Shown: positions 11,601 to 20,946, counted from the stretch's first letter. The stretch is DNA of 64,000 bases from Liopterus haemorrhoidalis (GCA_963971575.1 OZ020611.1:23047279-23111278), one strand, 5' to 3'. The notes: generated by a model not told the origin, from the sequence alone. A program made the numbers and translations.

Positions 11601-14600
11601 AATCTGGCAATCCTTCTAACTCTGCCAGCTGCCTTTCCTCTCCTCCCTTTCAAATATTTAGGTATTCCTACCGTCCTTATCTCTCTATACCTTTTCACAT
11701 TCTTTGAATTGTCTATTCTTACTGTTCTTTCCTGCTCCTGTACCTCCTTGTCTCTCCTCCTCAATTCTTCTACTATGTTTCTTCCTCCATTTATCTTTCG
11801 CTCAGCTTCCCTTATGTCCATCCCACATCTCCAATAATACTCTTTCCTTGTTTCTCCCCATTCCGACAGTTTACCCTTTTGTTCTTCCTGCATTCTTTCT
11901 TCCAGCCTTCTCTTAATATCTTCCTTCTTTCATCCCTTCTGATTTTCTCCTCGTACTTCGCCGCCCTCGCCTCGGCTCCTACTCTCAGCTTTCCCCTCTT
12001 CATTTCCTCTCTCACTATATATCCTGGTGTCGTTCTGTCTAATCCCATAATCCATCTCATGTATCCCTCTTGTACCCTTTCTACTATTTCCCATTCTTTC
12101 CTTCCCCAGATCTCTACTCCGTACATGAGGATACTCTTTACTACCCCGTCAAACAATTTCATCCTCCACCTGTACATCTAGCTTTTATTTCTTATCCTAA
12201 ATTCATAACATGCATGATTTGTGAACACTTTACATTTAGCTGTGTCTTGTGTATTATTTAAATGTAGATATTTTAACTGGATGGATCTAATAAGTATACC
12301 AATATGGAACGATGTTTTATCCACATGCCTCGATTTAAATAAAATTGGTATTGTAATTAATGACAATATATTAATTGATCAATTCCATATATTAAAAAAT
12401 GTCGTCTCTTCGGAACTGGAGAGTAACAAATCCGCTTGATCCAAAATTACTTGTTGCGATCGATGTACGAATTTTTTAATACAGTGACAAATCAGGAATC
12501 AGGAAAATACGTGTCAGTATTTTCTTTCATTGCCAGCACATAATGTCGATGTAGAGAGAGTTTTTTCACAAATAAATAGCCAGTGGAGCAAAGAACGCAA
12601 CCGTTTGGACGTAGAAACGATGAGTTCCATAATTTGTTGCAATTTTAACATGCATATGACGTGTGCAGAATTACCTAAATATGCAAAGGAATACAAAAAA
12701 TTATTGCAGGATGTAAGCAAAAGTACGAAATATAAATAAATAAAGACATCATTATTTTATTACTTTTCTATTAAATATTATTTTTCTATGACTATGTAAA
12801 TTTTTCGAAATGTTATAATCTATTGTTTCTGTATTTTTTCTTAAATTTTTGGAAATATAATTTTATTATAAATAAAAAATTAATAACGTAATAAATTATC
12901 TAAAATTAATTAATGTTTTCTCTAAAATTTAAAAATATTATGTATTTATAATATGTAAAAATAATATTGTATAAAAATATATGTGAAATATATATGTGGA
13001 ATAGTGCACAAACTGCTAACAAACTACCTCCATAATAGAAAACAAGTAGTGAGAATAGGTGACGTCATCAGCGAAGAAGCATTGGTACAGTATGGTGTTC
13101 CTCAAGGTAGTATTCTCGGTCCTACTTTGTTTATCATCTATCTAAACGACTTACTGACACTAAAATCACGAGGATTAATAATTTCCTACGCAGATGACAC
13201 GACAATATTTTATGCGGCAGATGACTGGTATACTCTCCAAACCATAATAAGTGAAGATCTGGCCAATATAACTAGATGGATGAACCATAATCTCCTCACT
13301 GTTAATCTGGACAAAACTAAGTATATGCCATTTACAGCATATAGTGATAAAATGCCTACTTACAAAACTATTAAAATACAAGGAACAAGCAGTAACACAG
13401 TAGATTGTCATTGTCATCACATAGAGTCATCTAGTTCTATCAAATACCTAGGGTTTGTAATGGAATCACATTTAAGGTGGGACAAACACGTAAGTCAAAC
13501 TATCAAGAAACTCAGAGGACTGATATACACGTTCAAACAAGTAAAACACTTCTTGAAAATCAAACAATTAAAGGTTCTATACTATGGTTTATTCCATTCT
13601 GTCCTTTCATATGGCATCATTGGTTGGGGAGGAGCCTACGATTCTCATTTGGAAAGACTAAAAAGGATGCAAAATAGGGTAATAAAATTACTTTTTAATT
13701 TAAAATATAATACACCATCGATATCACTCTACGGTAATGAAACACAAATCATCAACATCAGACAAATATTTGTAAATGCAATTCTACTGTACCATTACAA
13801 AAATCCTAAGGCTCAAGTTATATCTCACAGTTATGGGACTAGAGCACGGAATAAAAAGCTTCTGAAGCACACGCACAGTAATTAAAAAATAGGTCAAAGA
13901 TGTTTTAGCAACTTACTTCCTAAATTGTTTACCATGTTACCTGAAGAAATAAGAAATACCAAAGTGTACCATAAATACAAACAGAAAACCAAGCAGTGGC
14001 TCATACAAACAGGACCAGAAACTTTTGACCAAATATTCGTATAGTTAACTAATTACTGCGCACTATCTGATTCTATGTAAAAGAGAATCCTCTCGTTTGA
14101 ATTTGAATTTGAATTTATTCAATATATGTAAGTTTCTTTATGTATTTCTGATATATATTTTGGTTTGTATGTTTGAACTCCTAAAATTTAATTTACTATA
14201 CTTATGTTAAAATTGATTTATATCTAGCAATTCAAAAATTAAAAAAAAAAATAAATAAATAAATAAATAAATAAAATGAATGAATGAATAAAATAATAAA
14301 AAAAAAAAAACTTATGTATTGTCAGAGCTATATAGGTTACTGATATAATATAATATCAATAATTGTATATTTTGGTTGCACACACAAGTTCCTTAGAGTT
14401 TAAGTGCTATTTCACTTATTTGTCTGCAAGTTTGAAGTTTTCGTGTTGTTTATGTTTATTCAACTATCATTTTTATTTTATTTGTAATGTACACCTAATG
14501 ACAAATAAATTATTATTATTATTATTATTAATTATTATATGTATCAGAGGCCAATAGCCAATGCTGACGCCTCTTTAAAAAGAAATAATAAAAAAAAAAA

Positions 14601-15665
14601 TAATTAAAAGTAAAAATTCACGTAAATTACTTTTTCTCTTTCCTTTTTTGTCAATTCAGAAATTTGTAAAATGAATGAATTATAATGCTTTAAAATAGCA
14701 CCTTAAAAGGCAATTTCTTGAAAAATTGTAAAACAAGCAAAAATTCATTAAAACCTGTATAGTTGTATATAGTAAAATTTTTACCCCCCGGTGTCCCGTT
14801 TTGTGTCACCCTAGTTCTTCCCATAGCTTCCCAAATATACGACATTTAATTGTAAAAATTGGATTTGTTATTGTGAAATCAGTGGTAGCTTATAAATTGA
14901 CCGAGTAATTTGTTGACAATGAGCGATTAAAAAAAACTAGTTTGTGAAAAAATGGATATTACTCGTGAAGGTTTTCGTTGGATGATTTTTTACGATTTTA
15001 GTAAAGGCCTAACTCAACAACAATGCATAGATTCGCCTCGTTCTCTCTGTTACGCCTGTGACTCCACCATGAAAATGATGCATTACGGGGAGACAACGTA
15101 AAACTAAAATCTGCATATATCTCCCTTATTATTGACTTAACAGCAAAATGGTATATGACAAAAATAGTTTTTAATATGAAAATAACTTTTTAATTTCTAT
15201 TCATTTAGATGAATATTTGGAGAGTTATGGAGGGACACCCTAAAGTTAAACTTTTGAAATATCTCCTTTATCATTGTACAACACAAAAGTAAGTTTAGAG
15301 TGAGAGTTTATGTTTAGGTTTTATAACTTCATTTGGGTTCTGGGGTTCCAAAGTTCGGTTCTGGTTCGGTATTCTGGTTCTAGTTATAACCAATAAATAC
15401 TATTTGCCTGCGCGTTTGTGTAAAATAGCGATATTCCACATTAGGTACTCCATTCCATATTTGGCTACCTTCCTCTAATAATATAAATATTGTACATGTT
15501 TTGCAGTACCTGGTGGTCCAGATGAATGTTACGTTGCTCAACAGCTAGTAGCCTGTGCAATGTTACATGCCAAAGAGGTACTATAAAACTTATTAATAAA
15601 AAATCATCAAAGTTTAATTTTAATTAAATTCTTTATAGATGGGAGTCCAGTTTCCGTTGCTGTAA
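2672..15665 (+). CDS. Odorant-binding protein gene A (exons 2-6; first exon missing)
   Basis: Exons 2672-2762, 7124-7212, 7805-7925, 15507-15577 and 15639-15665 (stop TAA 15663-15665), all with AG/GT borders, join in frame to 133 codons including the stop. The product has the six cysteines of classic insect OBPs: C1 in AICKPKTG, C2-x3-C3 in CFMGC, C4 in IKCERE, and C5-x8-C6 in [10 protein letters not shown]; spacings are C1-x26-C2, C3-x43-C4, C4-x10-C5. Classic OBPs are small secreted carriers of hydrophobic ligands, with three disulphides clamping six helices; the ligand here is unknown. Exon 2 starts in phase 0, so a signal-peptide exon must lie upstream, probably before base 1. Exons 3-5 match gene B in length and phase. 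Introns of 4.4, 0.6, 7.6 and 0.06 kb are filled with transposons. An AATAAA at 15754-15759 is the likely poly(A) signal. Confidence 0.87.
2930..4400 (+). mobile_element. Internally decayed hAT transposon with 8-bp TSD
   Basis: The TSD CATATAGG is exact at 2922-2929 and 4401-4408. The ends are inverted CAGTGGTGATATTCA, a typical hAT terminus. Inside, broken ORFs remain: 3145-3396, and 3416-3730, which contains [20 protein letters not shown], the hAT dimerisation-domain signature; after a stop at 3728 the frame continues to about 3888 ([13 protein letters not shown]). The N-terminal zinc finger and most of the catalytic domain are absent, so this is a non-autonomous copy. It sits in intron 2 of OBP gene A, sense to the gene. 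Confidence 0.85.
4985..5466 (-). pseudogene. Tc1-like transposase relic, N-terminal half
   Basis: On the minus strand a methionine at 5466 opens [20 protein letters not shown], the start of a Tc1-type transposase. After stops and frame changes the reading continues with [47 protein letters not shown] and LRLEWAK, i.e. the bipartite helix-turn-helix DNA-binding region. The catalytic DDE half is not found downstream, so the copy is truncated as well as frameshifted. The plus-strand ORF at 4997-5242 is its shadow. It lies in intron 2 of OBP gene A. Confidence 0.75.
5841..6928 (+). pseudogene. Mariner-type transposase, nearly intact with one frameshift
   Basis: Two adjoining frames make one transposase: 5841-6143 (helix-turn-helix region, [20 protein letters not shown] and [11 protein letters not shown]) and 6146-6928 (catalytic region). 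The break near 6130-6143 is explained by loss of one base; [11 protein letters not shown] picks up in the second frame. Catalytic motifs are [22 protein letters not shown] and [18 protein letters not shown]. Between the D of QQD and the D of PMD there are 41 residues, the spacing I recall for the rosa-like DD41D group rather than classic DD34D mariner. Length (about 360 codons) is normal. Clear terminal inverted repeats could not be assigned. Located in intron 2 of OBP gene A; probably a fairly young insertion because almost the whole frame survives. Confidence 0.85.
7238..7744. mobile_element. MITE with TA duplication and CGGATTG-type internal repeats
   Basis: Ends are inverted: left GGCGTTTACGTTTATTCA, right (minus strand) GGCGTTTGCGTTTAGTCA. 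It is flanked by TA on both sides (7236-7237, 7745-7746), fitting Tc1/mariner-type target use. Near the right end GGATTG/GATTGCT motifs recur several times. The ORF at 7359-7733 is confined to the element and shows no domain. It lies between exons 3 and 4 of OBP gene A. Confidence 0.6.
7927..8935. other. Intronic stretch, nothing recognised
   Basis: Beginning of the large intron 4 of OBP gene A. AT-rich, no ORF of interest and no repeat with definable ends. A C-run lies near 8786 and a (AAT)n run near 8745. Confidence 0.5.
8940..9570. repeat. Tandem repeat, period about 290 bp
   Basis: Two full units and part of a third are seen. Anchors repeat at 9070 and 9360 (GGAAATAC, ACGGGATGTATAATTC), then CCCTTTAGGGG, GGTTTTTC or AGTTTTTC, TTATTAGTCCTAAGAGATAT and the final CACCCTTWAGGG. 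A partial first unit (8945-9060) carries CCCTTTAGGGGTTGAT and GTTTTTCGGTACTTG. Units are diverged at many positions, so the array is old. Each unit contains near-palindromes built on CCCCTTTAGGGG. Confidence 0.65.
9788..10368. mobile_element. piggyBac-like MITE flanked by TTAA
   Basis: The element is 581 bp, flanked by TTAA at 9784-9787 and 10369-10372. The ends are imperfect inverted repeats: left AGCCGGCTTCACAGAACAA, right (minus strand) GCTAGGTTCACAGAACAA, each followed further in by GCGACACGC. TTAA duplication is the piggyBac signature. No transposase remains. Lies in intron 4 of OBP gene A. A PIF/Harbinger origin with a TTA duplication is the alternative. Confidence 0.6.
10478..10692. 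mobile_element. Small inverted-repeat element (possible MITE)
   Basis: A 13-bp perfect inverted repeat, GGGCCAAAGAATT at the left and its complement at the right, encloses 215 bp of AT-rich sequence. No target duplication was identified, so the assignment rests on the inverted repeat alone. Confidence 0.4.
11073..12173 (-). pseudogene. 5'-truncated LINE with CCHC C-terminus, 15-bp TSD
   Basis: The direct repeat ACATCTAGCTTTTAT occurs at 11058-11072 and 12174-12188, bracketing this insert. On the minus strand the reading [40 protein letters not shown] is the thumb/C-terminal part of a non-LTR reverse transcriptase. After a frameshift near 11890 it continues to [20 protein letters not shown], a C-x2-C-x8-H-x4-C zinc knuckle. 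It ends in a purine-rich Lys/Glu/Arg tail, then a TA-rich 3' end near 11073-11100. Only the last part of the element is present, as expected for aborted target-primed reverse transcription. The C/T-rich plus-strand ORFs here (11222-12181) are shadows. Confidence 0.8.
12245..12739 (+). pseudogene. hAT transposase C-terminal relic
   Basis: Two plus-strand fragments: about 12245-12439 ([24 protein letters not shown]) and 12530-12739, beginning with [15 protein letters not shown], then [17 protein letters not shown], which is the hAT family dimerisation domain. Stops and a frame change separate them. They belong to the hAT element whose ends are at 10933 and 14813; the upstream catalytic part is missing or displaced by the LINE insert ending at 12173. 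Confidence 0.75.
12983..14310 (+). pseudogene. 5'-truncated LINE reverse transcriptase with A-rich tail
   Basis: A 300-codon frame (to a stop at 13883-13885) starts inside the RT domain: [20 protein letters not shown] is the palm motif and SYADDTTIF holds the YxDD catalytic site; later [10 protein letters not shown] and [13 protein letters not shown] are the thumb and connection of a CR1/jockey-type LINE. The same frame continues past the stop to about 14044 ([20 protein letters not shown]), so one nonsense change interrupts it. The 3' end is an AAAT repeat and A-run (14240-14310). The endonuclease and fingers are missing. Nested inside the hAT at 10933-14813. TSDs were not resolved. Confidence 0.8.
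14350..14545 (+). mobile_element. LINE 3' tail ending in (ATT)n
   Basis: A non-coding segment ending in AATGACAAATAAATTATT followed by a run of ATT triplets, the form taken by 3' ends of CR1/L2/jockey-like LINEs. No coding part remains. It follows the A-rich tail of the previous LINE within the same hAT element. Confidence 0.45.
14952..15036 (+). pseudogene. Mariner transposase N-terminal scrap
   Basis: About 28 codons from an ATG at 14952 read [20 protein letters not shown] then TQQQCIDS, which matches the start of the mariner transposase DNA-binding domain as I know it. The similarity ends at about 15036. It is unrelated to the copies at 5841 and 27572. Confidence 0.5.
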
Positions 15666-15753
15666 GACGATAACAGCACCAGAACCTAATATTAAAGACA
15701 AATCTTGAATATATGTATTTACTTTCGTTGTTAATAATAGTTTATAGCAGCAA

Positions 15754-15759
15754 AATAAA
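15754..15759 (+). terminator. Poly(A) signal of OBP gene A
   Basis: AATAAA 89 bp after the stop codon, the first canonical hexamer downstream. Confidence 0.5.
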
Positions 15760-16294
15760 GAAAGATTTTTAATTTTATCAATATAGCATTGTTAAACTTA
15801 ATTTAAATATCAAATGTAACTTAACATTTTGGTTAAAATTATACTGGTCAACAATCATTTTGGTTCTAAAAATACATTATGCTTTTTTGACTAATTAGCG
15901 GGTGCTGATTTCGAATCTAACTTTAGTTTTTGTCCATCACGTACAGTTTTTTTTCTGCAGTTTGATTTTTACATTTTAATATATTTACCATATCAATACA
16001 TTTCATGTAATGCATACTATATGTTGACTGCCTACTATACTATAACATATATGAGTCATTCTTTTTCATCGAGAGACCCCATGCTGTCCAAAAATATATT
16101 AGTCTATGAAATGTCTACCAGGGCTCATTCGATGCTTATTGTAGTCTAGTTTCGAAATCCGAGTGGCTCTTTTACGGAAACATCGTAACTTATCAAATAT
16201 GGCCACCAATCCCACGTGACCTCTACCTTTTCTTCGATAAATCGATTATAAAGTCAACACAATCGAGTCAATTTGGGTGTCAAACCCCTGAAAA

Positions 16295-16697
16295 CGTTAC
16301 CTATAGGTAGTTGAGGCGGCTGTTAATGAATCCAGGGTCAAATTTAGAAAATTCAATATGGCGGATGCAATATGGCGGCCGAAACCACGTGCCAAGTGAA
16401 GATTTTTTAAAAAATGATTTGATTTCAATATAATATAATGCCTGGGGGTTTATGGGGTCACTGATGATGAATTCAGGGTGCAATTCAGAAAATTAAATAT
16501 GGAGGATCTAATAAAGCGGATTCAATATGGTGTCAAAACCACTATATTATATTGAAATCAAATCATTTTTTAAAAATCTTCACTTGGCACGTGGTTTCGG
16601 CCGCCATATTGCATCCGCCATATTGCATCCGCCATATTGAATTTTCTAAATTTGACCCTGGATTCATTAACAGCCGCCTCAACTACCTTTAGGTAAC
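16295..16697. mobile_element. Foldback element with about 145-bp arms rich in CCGCCATATTG
   Basis: Left arm 16295-16441 and right arm 16544-16697 are near-perfect inverted copies (for example AGTTGAGGCGGCTGTTAATG on the left, its complement on the right), with a spacer of about 100 bp. The right arm has one more CCGCCATATTG unit than the left. The spacer itself holds a diverged piece of the same arm (ATTCAGGGTGCAATTCAG, AATATGGAGGAT). No ORF with a domain is present. Confidence 0.7.
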
Positions 16698-17049
16698 ATT
16701 TTCAAATATATATATATATATATCAAACGTAGCTTACCGCCCAAAAAGCCAGATATTCATATATGAAAGGTTCAGGAAAAAAACAGGCAAGTCACTTTTT
16801 AAAAAATTGAATTTGTGTTGTATTTCTATTCGGAATGGAAAGATAGATCTTTTGGAGGCATGAAACAGGTGAAAAAACATGTAAGTCTCGGGTTTATTAG
16901 CCTTCAAAGTTTTGGACACAGGGAAAGAATCTGCCAAGTCAAGCGGTACAGGGGAAAAAAACAGGAAAGTCAGCCTGTTAGCAGGCTGACAGTGCAAGTG
17001 TTTATTCTGTGCAGTGCAATCGCCGAGATTCACGTCGTTATCGTAGTGT

Positions 17050-17499
17050 ATGTCGTTATTGTCAGTGCTTTTTAAGTTGTTTTGTGCTGTTACGATATCA
17101 ACAACATCGAACGAAGACGTTAATTTGCGTATGGAGACAAAGAAAAGGAAAATAACTGACCGTATTTCAGAAGTCGGTAAGAAATTAAGGATAAGTTCAC
17201 AACGAAATGGGGATTTTAAGATGATGATAAAAAATTCAAGAACCAAACCATCGCCATTTACTGTGGTCACTGTCAGCCGAGAAACCGTGTTTGACTGGGA
17301 AAGGCTACTAGATGAGAAATATGTCCTGAAAGGTCCATTTAAAATCCAGCCCATTAAAAAAATATTGGCCTCATTCACTCATCCTCGTCTTCTTAACTGG
17401 CGGATAACATGCAATGGGTCCATGTTGTCAGAGACATTTTATCCAGGACATTTTATCCAGGGACATTTTGTCCGGAACATTTTGTCCGGGGACATTTAG
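17050..17499 (+). CDS. Unrecognised ORF, possible transposon or exon fragment
   Basis: 149 codons. The middle is basic and charged (METKKRKITDRISEVGKKLR), then SRETVFDWERLLDEKYVLK and PIKKILASFTHPRLLNW, which looks like real protein rather than random translation. The last residues run into a short GGACATTTTGTCC repeat and are probably not coding. I do not recognise the family. No splice context or start context favours the first ATG; the true coding part may be about 17129-17405. The overlapping minus-strand ORF 16734-17378 is considered a shadow. Confidence 0.3.
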   Translation: MSLLSVLFKLFCAVTISTTSNEDVNLRMETKKRKITDRISEVGKKLRISSQRNGDFKMMIKNSRTKPSPFTVVTVSRETVFDWERLLDEKYVLKGPFKIQPIKKILASFTHPRLLNWRITCNGSMLSETFYPGHFIQGHFVRNILSGDI

Positions 17500-17503
17500 T
17501 CCG
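17431..17503. repeat. Short tandem array of GGACATTTTGTCC-type units
   Basis: Five consecutive units of about 15 bp: GACATTTTATCCAG twice, then GACATTTTGTCCGG variants, then GGACATTTAGTCCG. Each unit is itself a near-palindrome (GGACA...TGTCC). Confidence 0.6.
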
Positions 17504-17505
17504 TC

Positions 17506-17896
17506 CACGAATATACCACATGTATATTACTTAAATACCAAATTATGTAAGTGATTCTAAAAGATAAAAATTTAAATTTTTATTCATTATTTTCTTTATG
17601 TTTATGTTAAGTTTATGTAATTAGATTTAGAAAAAAATAATAGCAAGTGCTAAAATAAATTTATTATTATTATTATATGTTTTTTTGATGTTTTTATAAA
17701 TACATTTTTTAAATGTGTTGATTTTGATTTTGGGTTAATAAAACTTGTTGACAATTTAATAAAAATAGTTTTTTCAAATGTTTTTAAATAACATGTACAT
17801 AATTTGGGCAATAACAAGCTTATATCTGATATCATTTTCGGACATTAAACATTTTCGGACAAACTTTGGCCCGAGGGCCAAAAAGATATTCACATT
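17506..17896. other. AT-rich spacer, nothing recognised
   Basis: Only low-complexity T/A sequence and two motifs ATTTTCGGACA near 17835 and 17850 that resemble the preceding array. No coding signal. Confidence 0.4.
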
Positions 17897-17929
17897 ATGA
17901 TAATAATTAATAATAATAATAATAATAAT

Positions 17930-18530
17930 AGACATGCCTATGGTATTGACCAAATACCAGTTATACCGTACGTCCCTTCTGACATACAATCGGTGGTGGA
18001 AAATTCCAAGTGCCGAATTTATTGGAATTACTCCTTCCCCACCTCGAGTTTACTGACAGCCACTAAGCCGGACATAACCCTCCTGGATATCGAGACCAAA
18101 CAGATGTTTGTGATCGAATTCTCAAGTCCAGCTGAGAAGAATATCTCTCTCAAGGAGGAGGAAAAAGAGGTCCAAGTATATGGACCTCTTGTCCGAGCTT
18201 AGAAAGCTGTATCCCGGGTATAAAGTTAAGCTTGTAGTCCTGATAGTTGGTGTTTTGGGTGGCATGAAAGCCTCCTATCGAAGGGAAATCGAGTCCATTC
18301 CCGCCTGTAGATCTTCTGCCAACTCTTTGATCTGCAGGATGCAGAAAGCAGTGCTGCTCGGGTCGCTCCGCATTGTGCGTGTACTGGATCTGGCGTAATT
18401 TCCGCGGCTGCATATCGCCAGGGTTTGGGATGCAGTCGTGTGTATTTAGCTCCACTAGTCTCTAGTATGACGCAGCTCAAAAGGTTGCTGAAGTTTGAGA
18501 TTAGTGGACGCTTGTCAAGACCTGACAAAC
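17930..18530 (+). pseudogene. R2-like LINE, C-terminal restriction-like endonuclease fragment
   Basis: Frame 17897-18202 contains TKPDITLLDIETKQMFVIEF and SSPAEKNISLKEEEKEV; frame 18180-18398 continues with LSELRKLYPGYKVKLVVLIV and RREIESIPACRSSANSLI. PD-x-LLD followed by the FVIEF strand fits the PD-(D/E)xK nuclease of R2/CRE-type LINEs, which nicks the target for reverse transcription. A frameshift near 18170 splits it. An (AAT)n run sits at each side (about 17905-17930 and 18535-18550). The RT domain is absent. Confidence 0.65.
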
Positions 18531-18536
18531 CCCATA

Positions 18537-19320
18537 ATAATAATAATATAATTTATTGATTGACAATACATAAATTGTTTAAAGTCAGTCGTAATTACAC
18601 ATAATATACACAAAATAATAGTTTAAAATAGAAGAAAAAATAAATAAATATATATAGTACTAAATATTAAAACAAGAGTTCAAAGAGACTAGCTAGCAAG
18701 CGCGTTAAAATTTATAAGATAAGAATTCATTGACAGAATAAAATGCATTGTCTGTTAAAAAAATTTTTATTTTATTTTTAGAAGTATTAAAAACAGTCAG
18801 ATTTAAAATTATTAGGCAGTAAGTTCATGAACTTTACTGAATAATAGCTAGTACTATATCTTGATTTTTGGAGTCTTATATAGGTTGGATAGATTTTGTC
18901 TTTATTTCGAGTGTTGTAGTTATGTACCTGCTCATGTGTTACAAGTTCATTGAAGTTTCTGTGGGCATACAATAGGAAATTGTAAATAAATAGAGAAGGC
19001 AGTGTCATAATTTCCAGTTCAGGGAAACAAAGCCTACAGTCGCTTTGGTAAGAGACTTCAGCCAGAATTCTTACAGCTCGTCGTTGTAGGGAAAAGATTC
19101 TTTCTGCCGCCGGAGAATGTCCCCAGGCTAAAATGGCATAGGATATTTGCGACTGGAACAATGCAAAATAAGTAATGCGAACAATTTCTCTGGAAACTGA
19201 GGCCATAAGATTTCTTAATAGATATACAGTGCTACATAATTTATTGGATAGGGAGCCAACGTGATGAGGGTGGGGTCGAGATGAACACCCAAGAAATTTA
19301 CGAAGTCTGGGTTGTCAAAA
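18537..19320 (-). pseudogene. 5'-truncated CR1/jockey-like LINE relic
   Basis: Minus-strand frame 19206-18787 reads FQSQISYAILAWGHSPAAER then IFSLQRRAVRILAE, the RT thumb/connection seen in CR1 and jockey-like LINEs, and ends FMNLLPNNFKSDCF. Upstream in other minus frames KFLGVHLDP and LSNKLCSTVYLLRNLMA extend it to about 19315 with frameshifts. The 3' end on the minus strand is an (ATT)n tail at 18537-18555. The catalytic part of the RT is missing. Confidence 0.7.
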
Positions 19321-19412
19321 TTATGGTTTCTCAATGCTTATCAATAATTATTCCCATTATAGTATTTTTTATTTAAAGTAAAAATATTTATTAAATGTAC
19401 ATTTTTTAATAT

Positions 19413-20757
19413 TTTAATGCACAAAAAAAAAATCGTTTTAAAGCACACTATAAATAAAATATTGCTCAATTTTAAATTTTTATTTTAGATAGATAATATA
19501 AATACCTCAAAAATTGCCACCTCTACAACAAAACAAAGGCGAATTAAGCGGTGGGCGGACTGGGTGGCCGCCCGGGGCCCACGAAGCCGGGGGGCCCATC
19601 GAGGCCTATATACAAATATTTCCATTCTATTTAAAATAATAGACGGCCCATTTTAGTTTTACCGCCCAGGGCCCCCAAGCAACTTAGTCCGCAACTGCAA
19701 TAAAATATAATGTAAAATATATTTATATAAATTAATAATGTAATAATTTAGTGTACCGGGTGCCAATAACCTTAGGTGTTGAGACTCTCTAAATTAATTT
19801 TTTTTAAATAATACATAAAACAGAATCAAGCATAATTTTTTTAAAAGGAATGAATGCAGAATGATTTGTCATTCCTGGAAGCCTTACCAGTGGATTATAA
19901 TCCCTGAATATATCGATTAATAATTTTTTTCAATAATTTAAAATGTTTGTGCGGGAAGAGAGGAATAAATGGATGGCAAAACCAAAGCACAATATTACAG
20001 CAACAGAACGTATGAATCGGCCGAAAATTTTAGACTATGTATCTGGGTAAAAAAAAACATGGGCAGCTGTAAAAACAATAGACGATTATAGATTATTTTA
20101 AGGAATGTGGTACAAATAATGCACTGGTATCGAACAGACTGACAATAGTAGTTCAAGTAGACGAAAATAATACTAACAGTAACATAAACGAGAAGTGTGA
20201 TAGTACCGAGAGTAAAAATGAACTGAATGTTGCTGGTGCAAGTTACCGTAGTAATTAATAAAAATTAAGATTTTTGTGAATATTTTTTATATGTAGTAAA
20301 ATATTTATTTATAAAAATAACCTTATAAATTTGGAACTTCAAGTATTTTCTGAATTTCTGACCCCCGCTCTTCAATTGATTTTCTGAATATCTGCGCCTC
20401 CCTTTCATCGCTTTTTGATTTTCTTTTCTTATTTTATGAAGCATATATTGTATATATAATAAATATTTACTTAAAATCCATTCACGATGTTTTTTATCTG
20501 AGTAGGCTACGGTAGGGTGGCAGTATTGTTGGTAGCCACGAAAAATAGCGAGCCATATAAAAATAATATATCAAAAAAAAAAAATTTTTTTTCCCCGGGC
20601 GGCCACCCAGTCCGCCCACCGCTTAATTCGCCTTTGTTTTGTTGTAGAGGTGGCAATTTTTGAGGTATTTATATTATCTATCTAAAATAAAAATTTAAAA
20701 TTGAGCAATATTTTATTTATATTGTGCTTTAAAACGATTTTTTTTTTGTGCATTAAA
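19413..20757 (+). mobile_element. Long-armed inverted repeat around a pogo-like relic
   Basis: Arms 19413-19577 and 20593-20757 are both 165 bp and match apart from about one base (GCACACTATA against GCACAATATA on the matching strand). Their inner edges are GC-rich (GGCCGCCCGGGG). The 1 kb interior includes, at about 19900-20180, a decayed frame with KPKHNITATERMNRPKILDY and a following KTIDDYRLF, corresponding to the C-terminal part of pogo/Tigger-type DDE transposases; the same block recurs at about 55560-55900. Near-identity of the arms against the decay inside suggests gene conversion or recent arm duplication. Confidence 0.65.
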
Positions 20758-20946
20758 TTTTTTTTTCTATTTAATAGATTTTATTTAATATGAGTTGATA
20801 ATATGTTCAAGTATATTAATTAAACATAAAAAATATACAAATAAGATTGGAAGAATGTCATTATTTTTTAATGTAAAATTTTATGCAACGAAACAAAAAA
20901 AAAATATCATGGTTTACTCAGATGAGCAATGGATTATATTTAAAAC

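Larger units (their letters stand above)
10933..14813 (+). mobile_element. hAT transposon (3.9 kb) carrying nested LINE insertions
   Basis: The TSD GTTCTTCC is exact at 10925-10932 and 14814-14821. The left end reads TACGGTGACCAGACGTCCCG and the right end, on the minus strand, TAGGGTGACACAAAACGGGA; this GGTGAC...GGGAC terminus is a known hAT type and recurs in the 248-bp MITE at 41611-41858. Transposase remains are at about 12245-12739. The body is inflated by a minus-strand LINE with its own 15-bp TSD (11073-12173), a plus-strand LINE (from about 12985) and a second LINE tail (about 14350-14545). The whole composite lies in intron 4 of OBP gene A. Confidence 0.85.

Noticed and set aside
11222..12181. 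Several long plus-strand ORFs (185, 100, 93 aa) rich in Ser, Leu, Pro and Phe
   Set aside because: They are antisense shadows of the purine-rich minus-strand LINE coding region; composition is pure C/T translation.
16734..17378. 214-codon minus-strand ORF
   Set aside because: Overlaps a more protein-like plus-strand frame, has no domain, signal or splice context.
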